Source: Roseospirillum parvum
GTDB lineage: Bacteria; Pseudomonadota; Alphaproteobacteria; Rhodospirillales; Rhodospirillaceae
NCBI RefSeq assembly: GCF_900100455.1
Contig: NZ_FNCV01000005.1
Location: 62,001 to 126,000 of the forward strand
Direction: 5' to 3'
DNA: 64,000 nt
Shown here: positions 20,065-28,636 of the stretch, piece by piece
Layout: each line of letters opens with the position of its first letter
Numbering within the stretch: position 1 is the first letter of the stretch
Position numbers and translations under genes: made by a program
Notes under the pieces: generated by a model
What the model saw: only the letters and a program-made list of their open reading frames with translations
What the model was told of the DNA's origin: nothing
The model's database searches: none

Positions 20065-20396
20065 GAGGGGTGGGGATCCAGACGCGGGGTCAAAGGACGA
20101 GTCTACCCGGCCGCGAAGAGCACGCAAGGTGATTCACCCCCGCCTGCGCGCCTCCAACTGGCTGGCGAGAGAGCGGATCGCGGTCACTCCACACTCGCGG
20201 CGCGCTTCGGGTTATTGGGGAAACCCATCCAGATCAGAGAGTTGGTACGGCTTCATGCGCCGCTTCCGGTTTGCTTGGCGGGTCAGGATCTGGGGGCCAA
20301 ATCCGCGGGGAGGGTGCTTTTTCCGCAGCCTGCTAATTGCCTGGATCGGTTCTGAACCAAACAATCAGGACCGCCCGCCGGGCCGGACGCTTTGCC
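20065..20396. other. Intergenic region, no gene seen
   Basis: About 330 bases between the kinase start and the end of the pentapeptide gene. All frames are either broken or read like shadow sequence. It must contain the kinase promoter on the minus strand, but no strong boxes are visible. Confidence 0.4.
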
Positions 20397-21059
20397 TCAG
20401 GCGGTGATGTTCAGCCGCGCGGTGGCGCTGTCGGGCAGGCCGTAGGGGTTGCCGCGCACCCCCTGGGGCAGCTGGTCCGGGCCGATGCCCTCGGCGCCGG
20501 TGAAGTCGGCGCCGCTCAGGCGCGCCCCGGTGAAATCGGCGCCGTTGACGTCGGCCCCCCGGAAATCGGCCCCGGTCAGGTTGGCGCCGGTGAAGCTGGC
20601 GCCGGCCACGTTGCCGTTGGTGAAGCGGGCGCCGCCCAGGTTCTGGCCGGTGAAGTCGGCTCCACCCAGGTCCTGGCCGCTGAAGTTGCTGGTTCCGCCA
20701 AGGCGCCGGAAGAAGTCGCTGATCCGCTCGGCGAGGGCGGTGAAGCCGTCGCTGGCGATGTCGGCGAAGGCGTTGCCGCGCGGCTGGAACCTGGCTTCGC
20801 CACTGCCGGCATTGGCCTCCCGGCCGGCCGGGGTCTCCTCTTGCGGGCCGCTGGCGTCGTCGGCCAGCCGCTGGCGGGCCTCGGCGCTCAGGGTGATGCG
20901 GTCGGTTGGCGAATCGGCCGGGCGCGGCGCGGTGGCGTTGGCCACGTCGGCCGGGGCGGTGCCCGGGAAGCCGCCGCCGGCAAGGGCCCGCCCGCCCGAG
21001 ACACCGTAGGCCCGGGAAGCGGTATAGGGGTCGATGCTGGCAACGGCGCTGAGGGCCAT
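20397..21059 (-). CDS. Pentapeptide-repeat protein
   Basis: 220 residues from ATG 21059, which has GGAGG upstream. Residues 1-125 are Ala/Gly/Pro-rich and probably unstructured. Residues from about 128 to 195 form roughly 13 pentapeptide repeats of the A(D/N)(L/F)XX type, for example GADFTGQNLGGARF and GADFRGADVNGADF, which fold as a right-handed square beta-helix. The C-terminus is short and ends LNITA. Pentapeptide proteins can bind partners or mimic DNA (as in Qnr), but nothing in the sequence or context points to a target. No signal peptide. Confidence 0.8.
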   Translation of the reverse strand: MALSAVASIDPYTASRAYGVSGGRALAGGGFPGTAPADVANATAPRPADSPTDRITLSAEARQRLADDASGPQEETPAGREANAGSGEARFQPRGNAFADIASDGFTALAERISDFFRRLGGTSNFSGQDLGGADFTGQNLGGARFTNGNVAGASFTGANLTGADFRGADVNGADFTGARLSGADFTGAEGIGPDQLPQGVRGNPYGLPDSATARLNITA

Positions 21060-21203
21060 GGGACGATCCTCCCCCACGGGTGCGGGGACCCTACCGATGG
21101 CGACAGGCGGGACCTCTCCCGCTCGACCTCAAAATATAATCGGTCGGCGCGTGGTATGCCAGATGTCGGTTCAGTGACGGCCGTCACAGGGGGGCGCCGT
21201 CTG

Positions 21204-22598
21204 TCAGGGGGCGCCGCTGGCCCCCTGGATCAGCCGCCGGCGCAGCCAACTGGACAGGGCATCCATGGTCATCACCACCATCACCGTCAGGATGATGATG
21301 TAGAGGGTGTTCTCCCAGTCGCGCGAGGTGCGCATGGTCTCGACCAGCACCAGGCCGATGCCGCCGGCCCCCAGGGCGCCGATCACCGTCGCCGAGCGGG
21401 TGTTGGATTCGAGGTAATAAAGGCCCTGGGAGACGAACACCGGCAGGATCTGCGGGATCACCCCGAAGCGGGTGCGCTGGAAGAAGTTGGCACCGGTCGA
21501 TTGCACCCCTTCCTCCTGCTTGCGGTCGATGTTCTCCAGGGCCTCGGAGAACAGCTTGCCCAGCGTGCCGGTGTCGGTGAAGGCGATGGCCAGGGCGCCG
21601 GTCAAGGGCCCCAGCCCGAAGGCGCGGATGAAGATCAGCGACCAGATCAGCATGTCGATGCCGCGCAAAAAGTCGAACAGGCGGCGCAGGAAAAAGCGGA
21701 TCGGGCCGATCTTGTTGAAGGTCCGGGCGGCCAGGAAGGCCAGCGGCAGGCCGACCAGGGCGGCGGTGAAGGTGCCCAGCACGGCCATCAGGATGGTCTC
21801 GAACAGGGCCACCGCGATCACCCCGTGCTGCCATTCGGGGTTGTCCCAGAAGGTCTTGAGGATCAGTTGCCAGTTGGGCAGGGCGGGGTCAAGCCGCGGC
21901 TCGACGGTGACCAGGGCGGCCAGGGCGGCCGGCGACATGCCGTGCAGCGGGGAACGGAAGGGGAAGAAGAAGTTCTCCCAGCCCAGGAAATAGCGGTGGA
22001 CCTCGATCTTCGAGCGGGTCACCTGGACCCGTCGGCCGATCGTCGGCCGGGCATCGAACTTGATCAGAAGGTCGCTGGTCGGGTGCCGGGCGTGGCGGAT
22101 CCAGTCGGGCACCGGGCCCTCGGGCAGGTCGGCCAGCACCTCGCCGCCCTCGATCCACACCCGGATGGTGCCGTAGTCGGGCACGGTCAGGGTGGTCACG
22201 TCGCCGTCGATGGTTGCCCGATAGCCGCCGCCCAGGTCGATGTCGACGTGGCGGCCTTCGGGGTCGGCCCGCACCCAGGCGGGATAGGGGCGGTCGGGCT
22301 GCTGGCCATAGGTGGCGGTGCGCTCGCCCTCGATGGCCACCTCGAAGTCGCCCTGGCGGCGCAGGCCCTTGGTGATGTGCACCTTGTGGGCCACCGCGTC
22401 GGTGCCCAGCAGGACCGCCCGTTCCGGCTCGGCGTTGGCGATCAGGCCGGAGATGTCGAAGGCGGTCCAGGCGTAGGTCAGATAGACCAGCACGGCGAGC
22501 AACCCGCCCACGGTGATCATCCAGCCGCGCCGCACATGGCGGACGGTGTGCGCATGGCGGGCCAGCAGCTCGGCGGCCTCGAAGGTGGTGGCGCTCAT
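21204..22598 (-). CDS. phnE: Phosphonate-type ABC transporter permease with large extracytoplasmic insert
   Basis: 464 residues, against about 260-290 for ordinary PhnE. After a first helix (about 27-47) there is a hydrophilic, beta-rich region of about 200 residues (55-255) with repeated GDFEV, GGGYRATIDGD and GTIRVWIEGGEV strings. Then follows a normal PhnE membrane domain, including the EAA-like loop region ENIDRKQEEGVQSTGANFFQ and GALGAGGIGLVLVETM. It should pair with the other PhnE as a heterodimer. The start overlaps the upstream phnE stop by ATGA. The insert faces the periplasm if the first helix is N-in. What it binds is unknown. There is no downstream phosphonate-degrading gene. Confidence 0.88.
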   Translation of the reverse strand: MSATTFEAAELLARHAHTVRHVRRGWMITVGGLLAVLVYLTYAWTAFDISGLIANAEPERAVLLGTDAVAHKVHITKGLRRQGDFEVAIEGERTATYGQQPDRPYPAWVRADPEGRHVDIDLGGGYRATIDGDVTTLTVPDYGTIRVWIEGGEVLADLPEGPVPDWIRHARHPTSDLLIKFDARPTIGRRVQVTRSKIEVHRYFLGWENFFFPFRSPLHGMSPAALAALVTVEPRLDPALPNWQLILKTFWDNPEWQHGVIAVALFETILMAVLGTFTAALVGLPLAFLAARTFNKIGPIRFFLRRLFDFLRGIDMLIWSLIFIRAFGLGPLTGALAIAFTDTGTLGKLFSEALENIDRKQEEGVQSTGANFFQRTRFGVIPQILPVFVSQGLYYLESNTRSATVIGALGAGGIGLVLVETMRTSRDWENTLYIIILTVMVVMTMDALSSWLRRRLIQGASGAP

Positions 22599-23464
22599 GC
22601 CGCGGCTCCCTTCAGGCGCTGCCAGGGCAGGGCGCCGTCGCCGGCCAGGGCGCGGCGCAGATAGGCCGAGGTCTGGTCGATGATCATGATGGAGACGAAC
22701 AGCAACAGCAGCAGGGCGGCGGTCTCGTGCCCGCTGCCCCAGCCGATCGACCGGCGCAGCTCGGCACCCAGGCCGCCGGCGCCGACAAAGCCGAGGATGG
22801 CCGAGGCGCGCACGTTGATCTCGAAGCGCAGCAGGAAATAGCTGGTGTAATTGGGCAGCACCTGGGGCAGCACGGCAAAGCGCATGCGCTGCATCCAATT
22901 GGCGCCGGCCGCCTCGAGGCCCTCGATGGGCTGACGGCTGACGTTCTCGTTGACCTCCGAGAACAGCTTGCCCAGCGCGCCGACGGTGTGCACCGCCACG
23001 GCGATCATCGCCGGCACCGAGCTGGCCCCCAGCACGAAGATCAGGAACAGGGCCAGGATCAGCTCGGGGAAGGTGCGCATGATGTCCATGCTTCGGCGCA
23101 CCACCGGGATCAGCGGCGGCCAGACATCCAGGTTGCGGGTGCTTAAGAAAGCCAGGACCACGGCCAGGGCGCCGCCCAGCAGGGTGGCGGTGGCGGCGAT
23201 GTTGAGGGTGTCGATCAGCGCCGGGATGAACTCCCAGACGATGACGAAGAATTCTCCCCCACGGTCCCAGGCCGCCGCGACGATGTCCTGCGGGTAGTCG
23301 AAGAACTTTCGAAGGCCCTGGATGAACCCCCCGGAGTTCATGCTCTCGGCCTGGGCGTAGCCGGAAACCAGGATCAGGGCGACCACCACGATGGTCAGCG
23401 CGGAATACAAACGGCGGCGGCGTTCCAGCGCCACCACGGTCTGGTGCAGGTGGGGATCGACCAT
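22595..23464 (-). CDS. phnE: Phosphonate-type ABC transporter permease
   Basis: 289 residues, standard PhnE length. There is a cytoplasmic N-terminus with a basic run (ERRRRLYS), a first helix, a short periplasmic loop, and a five-helix permease domain. The cytoplasmic coupling loop lies around ENVSRQPIEGLEAAGANWMQR, and the terminal GFVGAGGLGAELRRSI is the conserved PhnE signature. It forms the membrane channel with the longer PhnE. Start at 23464 follows phnD after 85 bases that hold a strong hairpin. Confidence 0.92.
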   Translation of the reverse strand: MVDPHLHQTVVALERRRRLYSALTIVVVALILVSGYAQAESMNSGGFIQGLRKFFDYPQDIVAAAWDRGGEFFVIVWEFIPALIDTLNIAATATLLGGALAVVLAFLSTRNLDVWPPLIPVVRRSMDIMRTFPELILALFLIFVLGASSVPAMIAVAVHTVGALGKLFSEVNENVSRQPIEGLEAAGANWMQRMRFAVLPQVLPNYTSYFLLRFEINVRASAILGFVGAGGLGAELRRSIGWGSGHETAALLLLLFVSIMIIDQTSAYLRRALAGDGALPWQRLKGAAA

Positions 23465-23497
23465 CGGGGAGTTCCACCGGGGCAGGGGCTGACATCA

Positions 23498-23526
23498 ATC
23501 AGGGGGGCGTGCGGCGCCCCCCTGAT
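23498..23526 (-). terminator. Intercistronic hairpin between phnD and phnE
   Basis: A perfect 12-bp stem ATCAGGGGGGCG / CGCCCCCCTGAT with the loop TGCGG, without a clear T-run. Hairpins in this position behind a binding-protein gene commonly stabilise its mRNA or reduce permease expression. Confidence 0.6.
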
Positions 23527-23549
23527 CGCGGTTCGGAAAGCGGACGGCC

Positions 23550-24473
23550 TTACTGGGCCATCTTCTTGCGGCGCGCCTCGACGACGCTGACGTAGGCCTC
23601 GTGGGTGACCGGGGCGATGCCCTTGATCTCGCCGGCCATCACGCTGTAGGCGCACTCGGCGTCCATCGAGGTCAGGCTGGCCATCAGGCCGGTGACCATC
23701 AGCTTGGTGTACTCCGGCAGGGCCTTGCGCAGCACCCAGGGGCCTTCCGGGATGATCTTCGAGCGCCAGATCTCGACCAGCTCGGTCATGTCGACCAGGC
23801 CGGCGTCGACGGACTTGCGGAAGGCGCCGCTGTTGAAGCCGTCTTCCCAGGCGCCCAGGCCGTCGGCCCAGCTCACGCCGGCATCGTAGTCGCCGTTGTA
23901 GACGCCGACGATGGTCTGCTCATGGCCGCCGGAGAAGACGATGTCGCCGAAGTATTCGCCCTTGTCCATCGAGTAGCCGGCGGCCGGGATCTCGATCGAG
24001 GGGATCAGGAAGCCCGAGGTGGAGTTGGGATCACCGAAGGCGAAGACCTTGCCCTTCATGTCGTCGAGCGAGGTGATGCCGCTGTCGGCGCGGGCGAAGC
24101 CGATGGAGTAGTAGCCGTAGGAGCCGTCGGTGTTGACCTTGACCAGCACCGGCTCGACGATCTCGGGGTCCTGCAGGTAGGTCTTGGCATAGCCCGAGGC
24201 GCCGAGCCAGGCCAGATCCAGGTTGCCGCCGATCAGGCCCTCGATGACGCCGTTGTAGTCGGCCGGGGCGTAGACCTTGGTCGGCACGCCGAGCAGGGCC
24301 TCGACCTTGGTGCGCAGGCACTCGTTGCTGCGCAGGCGGTCGGACTGGTTCTCGCCGCCCAGCACGCCGATGCGGAACTCGTCGATGGTGTCGGCGGCGC
24401 GGGCCGGCTCGGCGGCCGAGAACAGGAACGCCGAGGCGGCAACCGCGGCGGTGAAGACGGTGGTGAACTTCAT
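23550..24473 (-). CDS. phnD: Phosphonate/phosphate-type periplasmic binding protein
   Basis: 307 residues with a classical Sec signal peptide (MKFTTVFTAAVAASAFLFSA, cleavage likely after EPARA near residue 26). The mature protein begins DTIDEFRIGVLGGENQSDR and contains the PhnD-type ligand segments DLAWLGASGYAKTY, FAFGDPNSTSGFLIP and GDYDAGVSW. It captures phosphonate or a related anion in the periplasm and hands it to the two PhnE permeases. It is the second gene after phnC. Confidence 0.93.
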   Translation of the reverse strand: MKFTTVFTAAVAASAFLFSAAEPARAADTIDEFRIGVLGGENQSDRLRSNECLRTKVEALLGVPTKVYAPADYNGVIEGLIGGNLDLAWLGASGYAKTYLQDPEIVEPVLVKVNTDGSYGYYSIGFARADSGITSLDDMKGKVFAFGDPNSTSGFLIPSIEIPAAGYSMDKGEYFGDIVFSGGHEQTIVGVYNGDYDAGVSWADGLGAWEDGFNSGAFRKSVDAGLVDMTELVEIWRSKIIPEGPWVLRKALPEYTKLMVTGLMASLTSMDAECAYSVMAGEIKGIAPVTHEAYVSVVEARRKKMAQ

Positions 24474-24530
24474 GGCTGTCAGGCTCCGTGAAAGGGAAGG
24501 GAGGAGGACGCTGGGCAGGGTGTGAAGGCG

Positions 24531-24564
24531 ATCAAGGCAAGGTCAGGATCAAGGCAAGGTCAGG
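24531..24564 (+). repeat. 17-bp perfect tandem duplication between phnC and phnD
   Basis: ATCAAGGCAAGGTCAGG occurs twice without a mismatch in the 114-base gap between the two transporter genes. Confidence 0.9.
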
Positions 24565-24587
24565 CGGGCCCCGTTGTTGCTTTTGGT

Positions 24588-25430
24588 TCAGGTGCCCACG
24601 CGGACCGCTTGCAGGGCGGGCGCGGGTTGGGGCGCGGTCGCCTCGGGGGCGGGGACCGCCCCGGGCAGGGAGGTGGAGGTGAGGGACTCGTCGAAGGCCT
24701 GCTCGGCCCCGTAGATCTCGCGCGCCATCTCGGGGGTGAGGGCTTCGGCCGGGCCATCGAAGACCATTTCGCCGGCCCGCATGCCGATCACCCGGTCGCA
24801 GTAGGTGCGGGCCGTGTCCAGGGTGTGCAGGTTGCAGATCACGGTCAGGCCGTCCCGTTCGTGGATCTGGCGCAGCGCGTCCATGACCACCTGGGCGCTC
24901 ATCGGGTCGAGCGAGGCGATCGGCTCGTCGGCCAGCACCATGCGCGGTTCCTGGGTCAGGGCGCGGGCGATGGCGACCCGCTGCTGCTGGCCGCCGGAAA
25001 GGTCCTCGGCCCGCTTCAGGGCCTGATCGACGATGCCCAGGCGCTCCAGGGCGTGAAGGGCGCGGGCGATGTCGTCGGCGCCGAACATCTTGAGCAGGCT
25101 GGCGGCGGTGGAATGGCGGTTCAGCCGGCCCAGCATGACGTTGGTCAGTACATCAAGGCGGGGAACCAGGTTGAACTGCTGGAAGATCATCGCGCAGTCG
25201 CGCTGCCAGTCGCGCCGCGCCCGCCCTTTCAGGGTCAGGATGTCGCGCCCGTCGACCATGACCCGGCCCGAGGTGGCCGGCGTCAGATGGTTGATCATGC
25301 GCAGAAGGGTCGACTTGCCGGCCCCGGAGCGGCCGATGATGCCGATCATCTGCGGGCTGTCGACGGTGAAGCTGATGTCCTGCACGGCAACCGTGCTGCC
25401 GAATTCCTTGCGCAGCGCTTCAACCCGCAT
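24588..25430 (-). CDS. phnC: Phosphonate-type ABC transporter ATP-binding protein
   Basis: 280 residues. Walker A is GRSGAGKST at about 33-41, the signature is [15 protein letters not shown], and Walker B is [13 protein letters not shown], followed by the switch His in NLHTLDTA. The first 245 residues match PhnC closely. The last 35 form a Pro/Ala-rich tail that is not part of the ATPase fold. First gene of the phnC-phnD-phnE-phnE operon. The Pho-box-like site at 25745-25762 lies about 315 bases upstream. Confidence 0.93.
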   Translation of the reverse strand: MRVEALRKEFGSTVAVQDISFTVDSPQMIGIIGRSGAGKSTLLRMINHLTPATSGRVMVDGRDILTLKGRARRDWQRDCAMIFQQFNLVPRLDVLTNVMLGRLNRHSTAASLLKMFGADDIARALHALERLGIVDQALKRAEDLSGGQQQRVAIARALTQEPRMVLADEPIASLDPMSAQVVMDALRQIHERDGLTVICNLHTLDTARTYCDRVIGMRAGEMVFDGPAEALTPEMAREIYGAEQAFDESLTSTSLPGAVPAPEATAPQPAPALQAVRVGT

Positions 25431-25744
25431 GCGTGCTGATCCCCCAGGGTTGATGGAAGGCGGGGCGTGGATGCCGGGCGGGCGGAACCAGGCCCCCGTG
25501 CAGGGAGTCCAAGGCCGTGCGACAGGGTGCCCCCCTGTTTTCGCGGTTCGCCGCGATCCGGTGTGCCGGGCGGTGGAAGGTGCGCGCCAGGGTGTGCCGA
25601 CCGGGATGCGTTCGAACCGGGAGGGACGCTAGCAAAGGGCTGGAAAGAAATAAACCGCCATGGCTGGCGGGAGGTCAGGATTAATCCTGCTGTAACAAAG
25701 CGCCGTCTGGAAAAATCTCGAGGCGATGAAATACCAAAGAAATA

Positions 25745-25762
25745 ATTACAGCTTTATTACGG
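25745..25762 (-). promoter_or_regulatory. Candidate Pho box upstream of phnC
   Basis: On the minus strand the site reads CCGTAAT-AAAG-CTGTAAT: two direct 7-mers spaced by four bases, matching the PhoB consensus CTGTCAT at 5 and 6 of 7 positions. A possible -10 (TATTTC) follows after about a dozen bases. The gene-free stretch 25431-25795 is AT-rich only at this right end; the part nearer phnC is GC-rich leader with nothing else recognisable. Confidence 0.4.
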
Positions 25763-25795
25763 CCCTGTACTGAATGGTTGTGGTCGTGCCGGGGG

Positions 25796-26533
25796 TCATT
25801 TGGTTCCCGGCGCCCCCAGCCGGGCGAACAGATGCACCTCCATCGGCTGGTCGAAATGGTGGCTGCCGTCCTCCGGATCGACCCGGCCCAGGCGCTGGAA
25901 GGCCGTCTCCTGGTCGCTGCCCAGGCGCTCGAAGGTGGCCGCCCGCCCGGCGTCGATGCCGGTCATGTCGGTGCGGTAGGTGGGGTAGTCCTTGTAGCGC
26001 ACGCTGTGCAGATACTGGCGGCGCGACAGCAGGCGCCAGGAGGGGGCGCCCAGGCGGTCCAGGGCCTGGCGGGCCAGGGCGCGCACCTCGGCCTCGTCGT
26101 CGATCGGCCGGTTCAGCTCGTAGCAGGCGCCCTCGGCCATCGGCTCGCAGACAAACAGCCGGCCGTCGGGGCGCAGCGCCCGGGCCGCCTCGGCCAGGGC
26201 GGCGTCCATGGCCTTGGGCGCGACATGGTGCAGGCTGTTGAAGAAGACCACCACGTCCTGGCTGGCGGCGTCCACCGGCAGCGCCTCGGCCGGCGCCTTG
26301 AGGTAGGTTTCGGTGCCCACGGTGTCGTACTGGGCGGCCCGTTCGAGCTGGCGGTCGCTGACCTCAAGGCCGATCACCCGGGCCCCGTGGCGGCTCATCA
26401 GGCGGCTCAGGTGGCCGGCCCCGCAGCCGACGTCGAGCACCTGGGCGCCGTCCAGGTCGAGCATCTCGTGCAGGACATCGCTGTTCTTGCGGCGGGGCAG
26501 GGGGGCATCGGCGGACATCGGCGGGGAATCCAT
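25796..26533 (-). CDS. Class I SAM-dependent methyltransferase
   Basis: 245 residues. SAM-binding motif I is VLDVGCGAGHLSRLM, the acidic end of strand 2 is IGLEVSD, and motif IV is QDVVVFFNSLHHV, so a Rossmann-type methyltransferase is certain. The C-terminal half has a Tyr/Arg-rich YLHSVRYKDYPTYR region that may choose the substrate, which cannot be named. Start 26533 is the first ATG; a second ATG five codons in is equally possible as neither has a good ribosome site. The gene lies 23 bases behind the unknown protein on the same strand. Confidence 0.85.
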   Translation of the reverse strand: MDSPPMSADAPLPRRKNSDVLHEMLDLDGAQVLDVGCGAGHLSRLMSRHGARVIGLEVSDRQLERAAQYDTVGTETYLKAPAEALPVDAASQDVVVFFNSLHHVAPKAMDAALAEAARALRPDGRLFVCEPMAEGACYELNRPIDDEAEVRALARQALDRLGAPSWRLLSRRQYLHSVRYKDYPTYRTDMTGIDAGRAATFERLGSDQETAFQRLGRVDPEDGSHHFDQPMEVHLFARLGAPGTK

Positions 26534-26556
26534 CAAGGTAGGGGGGCGGATCAGGG

Positions 26557-27402
26557 TCAGAAGAAGTCGGGGCGTTCCGGGCGGTAGGTCAGCTTGTGGG
26601 CCCGCTCGTAGGCGACGATGAACTGCATCAGGTCGCGCTTGCGGGCCATCGCCGCCGAAACCAGGGCCGGGGTGGCCGGCGAGCCCGACTTGCCGGTGTC
26701 CTCATCGACCATCTGGCGGATGCGTTCCAGGAAGGCCTTCTGGTTCAGGGCCTCGATCACATCGGCGATGTAGTTCAGGAAGCCAGCCAGGCGGACCTTG
26801 CGGCGCGGCGGGTCGGGGTGGTGCACCGACAAGGCGAACGAGCCGGTGCGCCCGCCGTGGCGATCCAGCACCGCCCCCCGGTGGTACTCCTTGAACGGGG
26901 TGACCACCGCCGCCGTCTGACTGTCGTGCTGGATGACCAGATCGTCGGTCGGCCCGATCAGGGTCCGGGTGGCCCCGCGCAACAGGGTTTCGTCGATCTC
27001 GGCGCCGCGGGCCAGGCGCTCGATCTCGTCGATGGTGGTGTCCTCCCGACTGGTGAACACGCGCCGGCCATTCCGGTGAATGGAAACCCAGCCCTCGGGG
27101 TTGTGGAGGCGTTCGTAGTCGGACACCCGGTGAAGCCACAACTCGTTCCAGTCGACCGGCTGTTCGCGGCGGAAACTGCCGGAATCGCGGCGGAACTGGT
27201 CGAGCACCACGGCCGTCAGGCGCAGCGTGGCGGCGATGTTCTGGCCGCGCACCACCACCTGTTCGCGGATGCCGTCGCGTTCCAGGGTCATGGCAATGCG
27301 GTTCGAGCGCACAACCAGGGCGGCTTCACTGGCACCCGAGTCGCCGAAACGATGAACGGTGCTTTTCTCGCGATACAGGGTCAGGGGTTCGACCGGGGCC
27401 AT
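26557..27402 (-). CDS. Conserved-looking hypothetical protein, unknown function
   Basis: 281 residues, soluble, without signal peptide or membrane helix. The composition and codon use are those of a real gene, and its ATG at 27402 begins a continuous, well-mixed sequence (Leu, Arg, Asp, Val rich). The C-terminus is helical with MARKRDLMQFIVAYERAHKL. A central ERLARGAEIDETLL and a stretch RTLIGPTDDLVIQHDSQTAA are noticeable, but I know no domain with these. It is followed by a methyltransferase gene 23 bases on, so a shared operon is likely. Function open. Confidence 0.7.
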   Translation of the reverse strand: MAPVEPLTLYREKSTVHRFGDSGASEAALVVRSNRIAMTLERDGIREQVVVRGQNIAATLRLTAVVLDQFRRDSGSFRREQPVDWNELWLHRVSDYERLHNPEGWVSIHRNGRRVFTSREDTTIDEIERLARGAEIDETLLRGATRTLIGPTDDLVIQHDSQTAAVVTPFKEYHRGAVLDRHGGRTGSFALSVHHPDPPRRKVRLAGFLNYIADVIEALNQKAFLERIRQMVDEDTGKSGSPATPALVSAAMARKRDLMQFIVAYERAHKLTYRPERPDFF

Positions 27403-27693
27403 GCAAGCGGCGTCCGCGCGGCGGGATCAGGGGAGACGGTTGGCGGCTGGCCAGGGGATGGGGTGGGCCGCGCCTTCCCGGGCATCATGGCGGCAGAGCG
27501 GATAAATGTCCATGCCTGCGCCGGGGCGCCGACTCGGCGGCCGGGGCGGTTCCGCTTGTCTCGAGGCGATGGAAGGGAGCGGAAATGAGGCGTGACAAGG
27601 GGTCCCCGGCGGCGCATACTCCGGCCGGGGTTCCGGCATTGTTCTTTATATGGGGCGTCCGGGCCGTCTGCCAGACAAAGCGGATCCAAGAGC

Positions 27694-28323
27694 ATGGTCA
27701 GTGTCCTCAGCCTCGCGCCGCCGTTCATCTACATCGACGTCCAGCAGGGGCGCGACCTGGGGATCGGGGTGTCGCTGATGCCCTATGACAGCCTTGCCGT
27801 GGCCGAGGCCGGCGGTCCGCCGAGCGGCCTGTCCGAACCGGCCATGGCGGCGCTCGAAGCCCCCGGCGGCGGGGCGCGGGCGGTGCGCGACGGCCTGGGC
27901 GCGGCGGCCTTTGCCGGCTACTTCCGCTTTGCCCTGGTGCGTCATCCGCTGGCCGCCGTGCATGACGCCTATCTGGCCGACTGCGAGGCCGCCGAGCGGC
28001 TGCCCTCGCGCCAGGGGCTGGCGGCCTTCCTGGCCGCCCTGGCCGCCGATCCTGAGGCGGCGCGCCGTCGGGTCGGCCAGTTGCGGGCCCTTGAGGATGG
28101 CGCCGGCGGCCTGCTGGTCGACGATCTGGTGCGCCTGGAAAACCTGGACGCCGATCTGGCGCGCATTGCCGCGCGGCTGGGCCTGTCCGATGCGCCAAGG
28201 GCCCTGGAACGGCCCGATCCCGACGCCTGGAGAGGGGCCTTCCCGGCCGACCTGATCGCTCCGACCAGTGCATGGCTGGCCCTCGAGATCGAGGCACTGG
28301 GCTACGGCGCGGTGGCGGTCTGA
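27694..28323 (+). CDS. Sulfotransferase-like protein with degenerate cofactor loop
   Basis: 209 residues. The N-terminus PPFIYIDVQQGRDLGIGVSL sits where sulfotransferases have their 5'-phosphosulfate loop (FIYIHVPKTGGTS type), but the Lys-Thr-Gly residues are gone. The second cofactor motif is kept in outline: FRFALVRHPLAAVHDAYL resembles the VRNP...S.Y element. Near the C-terminus LVDDLVRLENLDADLARIAARL matches the family's RFENL..DF..I pattern. So it has the fold but probably not the classical activity. It is a single gene, upstream of the ParA pair, divergent from the unknown protein at 26557. ATG 27694 has only a weak AAGAG ribosome site. Confidence 0.65.
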   Translation: MVSVLSLAPPFIYIDVQQGRDLGIGVSLMPYDSLAVAEAGGPPSGLSEPAMAALEAPGGGARAVRDGLGAAAFAGYFRFALVRHPLAAVHDAYLADCEAAERLPSRQGLAAFLAALAADPEAARRRVGQLRALEDGAGGLLVDDLVRLENLDADLARIAARLGLSDAPRALERPDPDAWRGAFPADLIAPTSAWLALEIEALGYGAVAV

Positions 28324-28500
28324 CACCCGCCCGCCCGGCCGAGTCCCGGACCGGGACCGGAGGGCTCGAGGCCTGGTTGGCCGGGTGGGTTGCCATCGGG
28401 TCTGCGCACGGCGACGAGAGCCTCTGGGGGCATTCCGGAAAGCGCGCTTTTCTGCCGCTGCATGTAAACAATAAGATAAAATTTTACCCAAAACAAGTCG

Positions 28501-28516
28501 AGTGATGGCAATCACT
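28501..28516 (+). promoter_or_regulatory. Inverted repeat, candidate operator of the parA operon
   Basis: AGTGAT-GGCA-ATCACT is a perfect 6-bp inverted repeat about 120 bases before parA, inside the only AT-rich stretch (28460-28550) of the 313-base gene-free region 28324-28636. A TAGTAT box at 28538-28543 could be a -10. Binding by the ribbon-helix-helix partner is a guess. Confidence 0.3.
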
Positions 28517-28636
28517 TCGCTTGATCTTGCCTGCATCTAGTATCGCCCAATGAAACCCGGGCCTGTCCGGGACGACTCCGCCGTCCGGTGGGGCCGGTCG
28601 GGCCGCTCCGCAACTCCCGATCCGTGGAGAGCAACC

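Noticed and set aside
20065-20396. A Trp/Arg/Phe-rich plus-strand frame running through this gap
   Set aside because: It begins in the shadow of the kinase gene, has no start signal, and does not resemble a folded protein.
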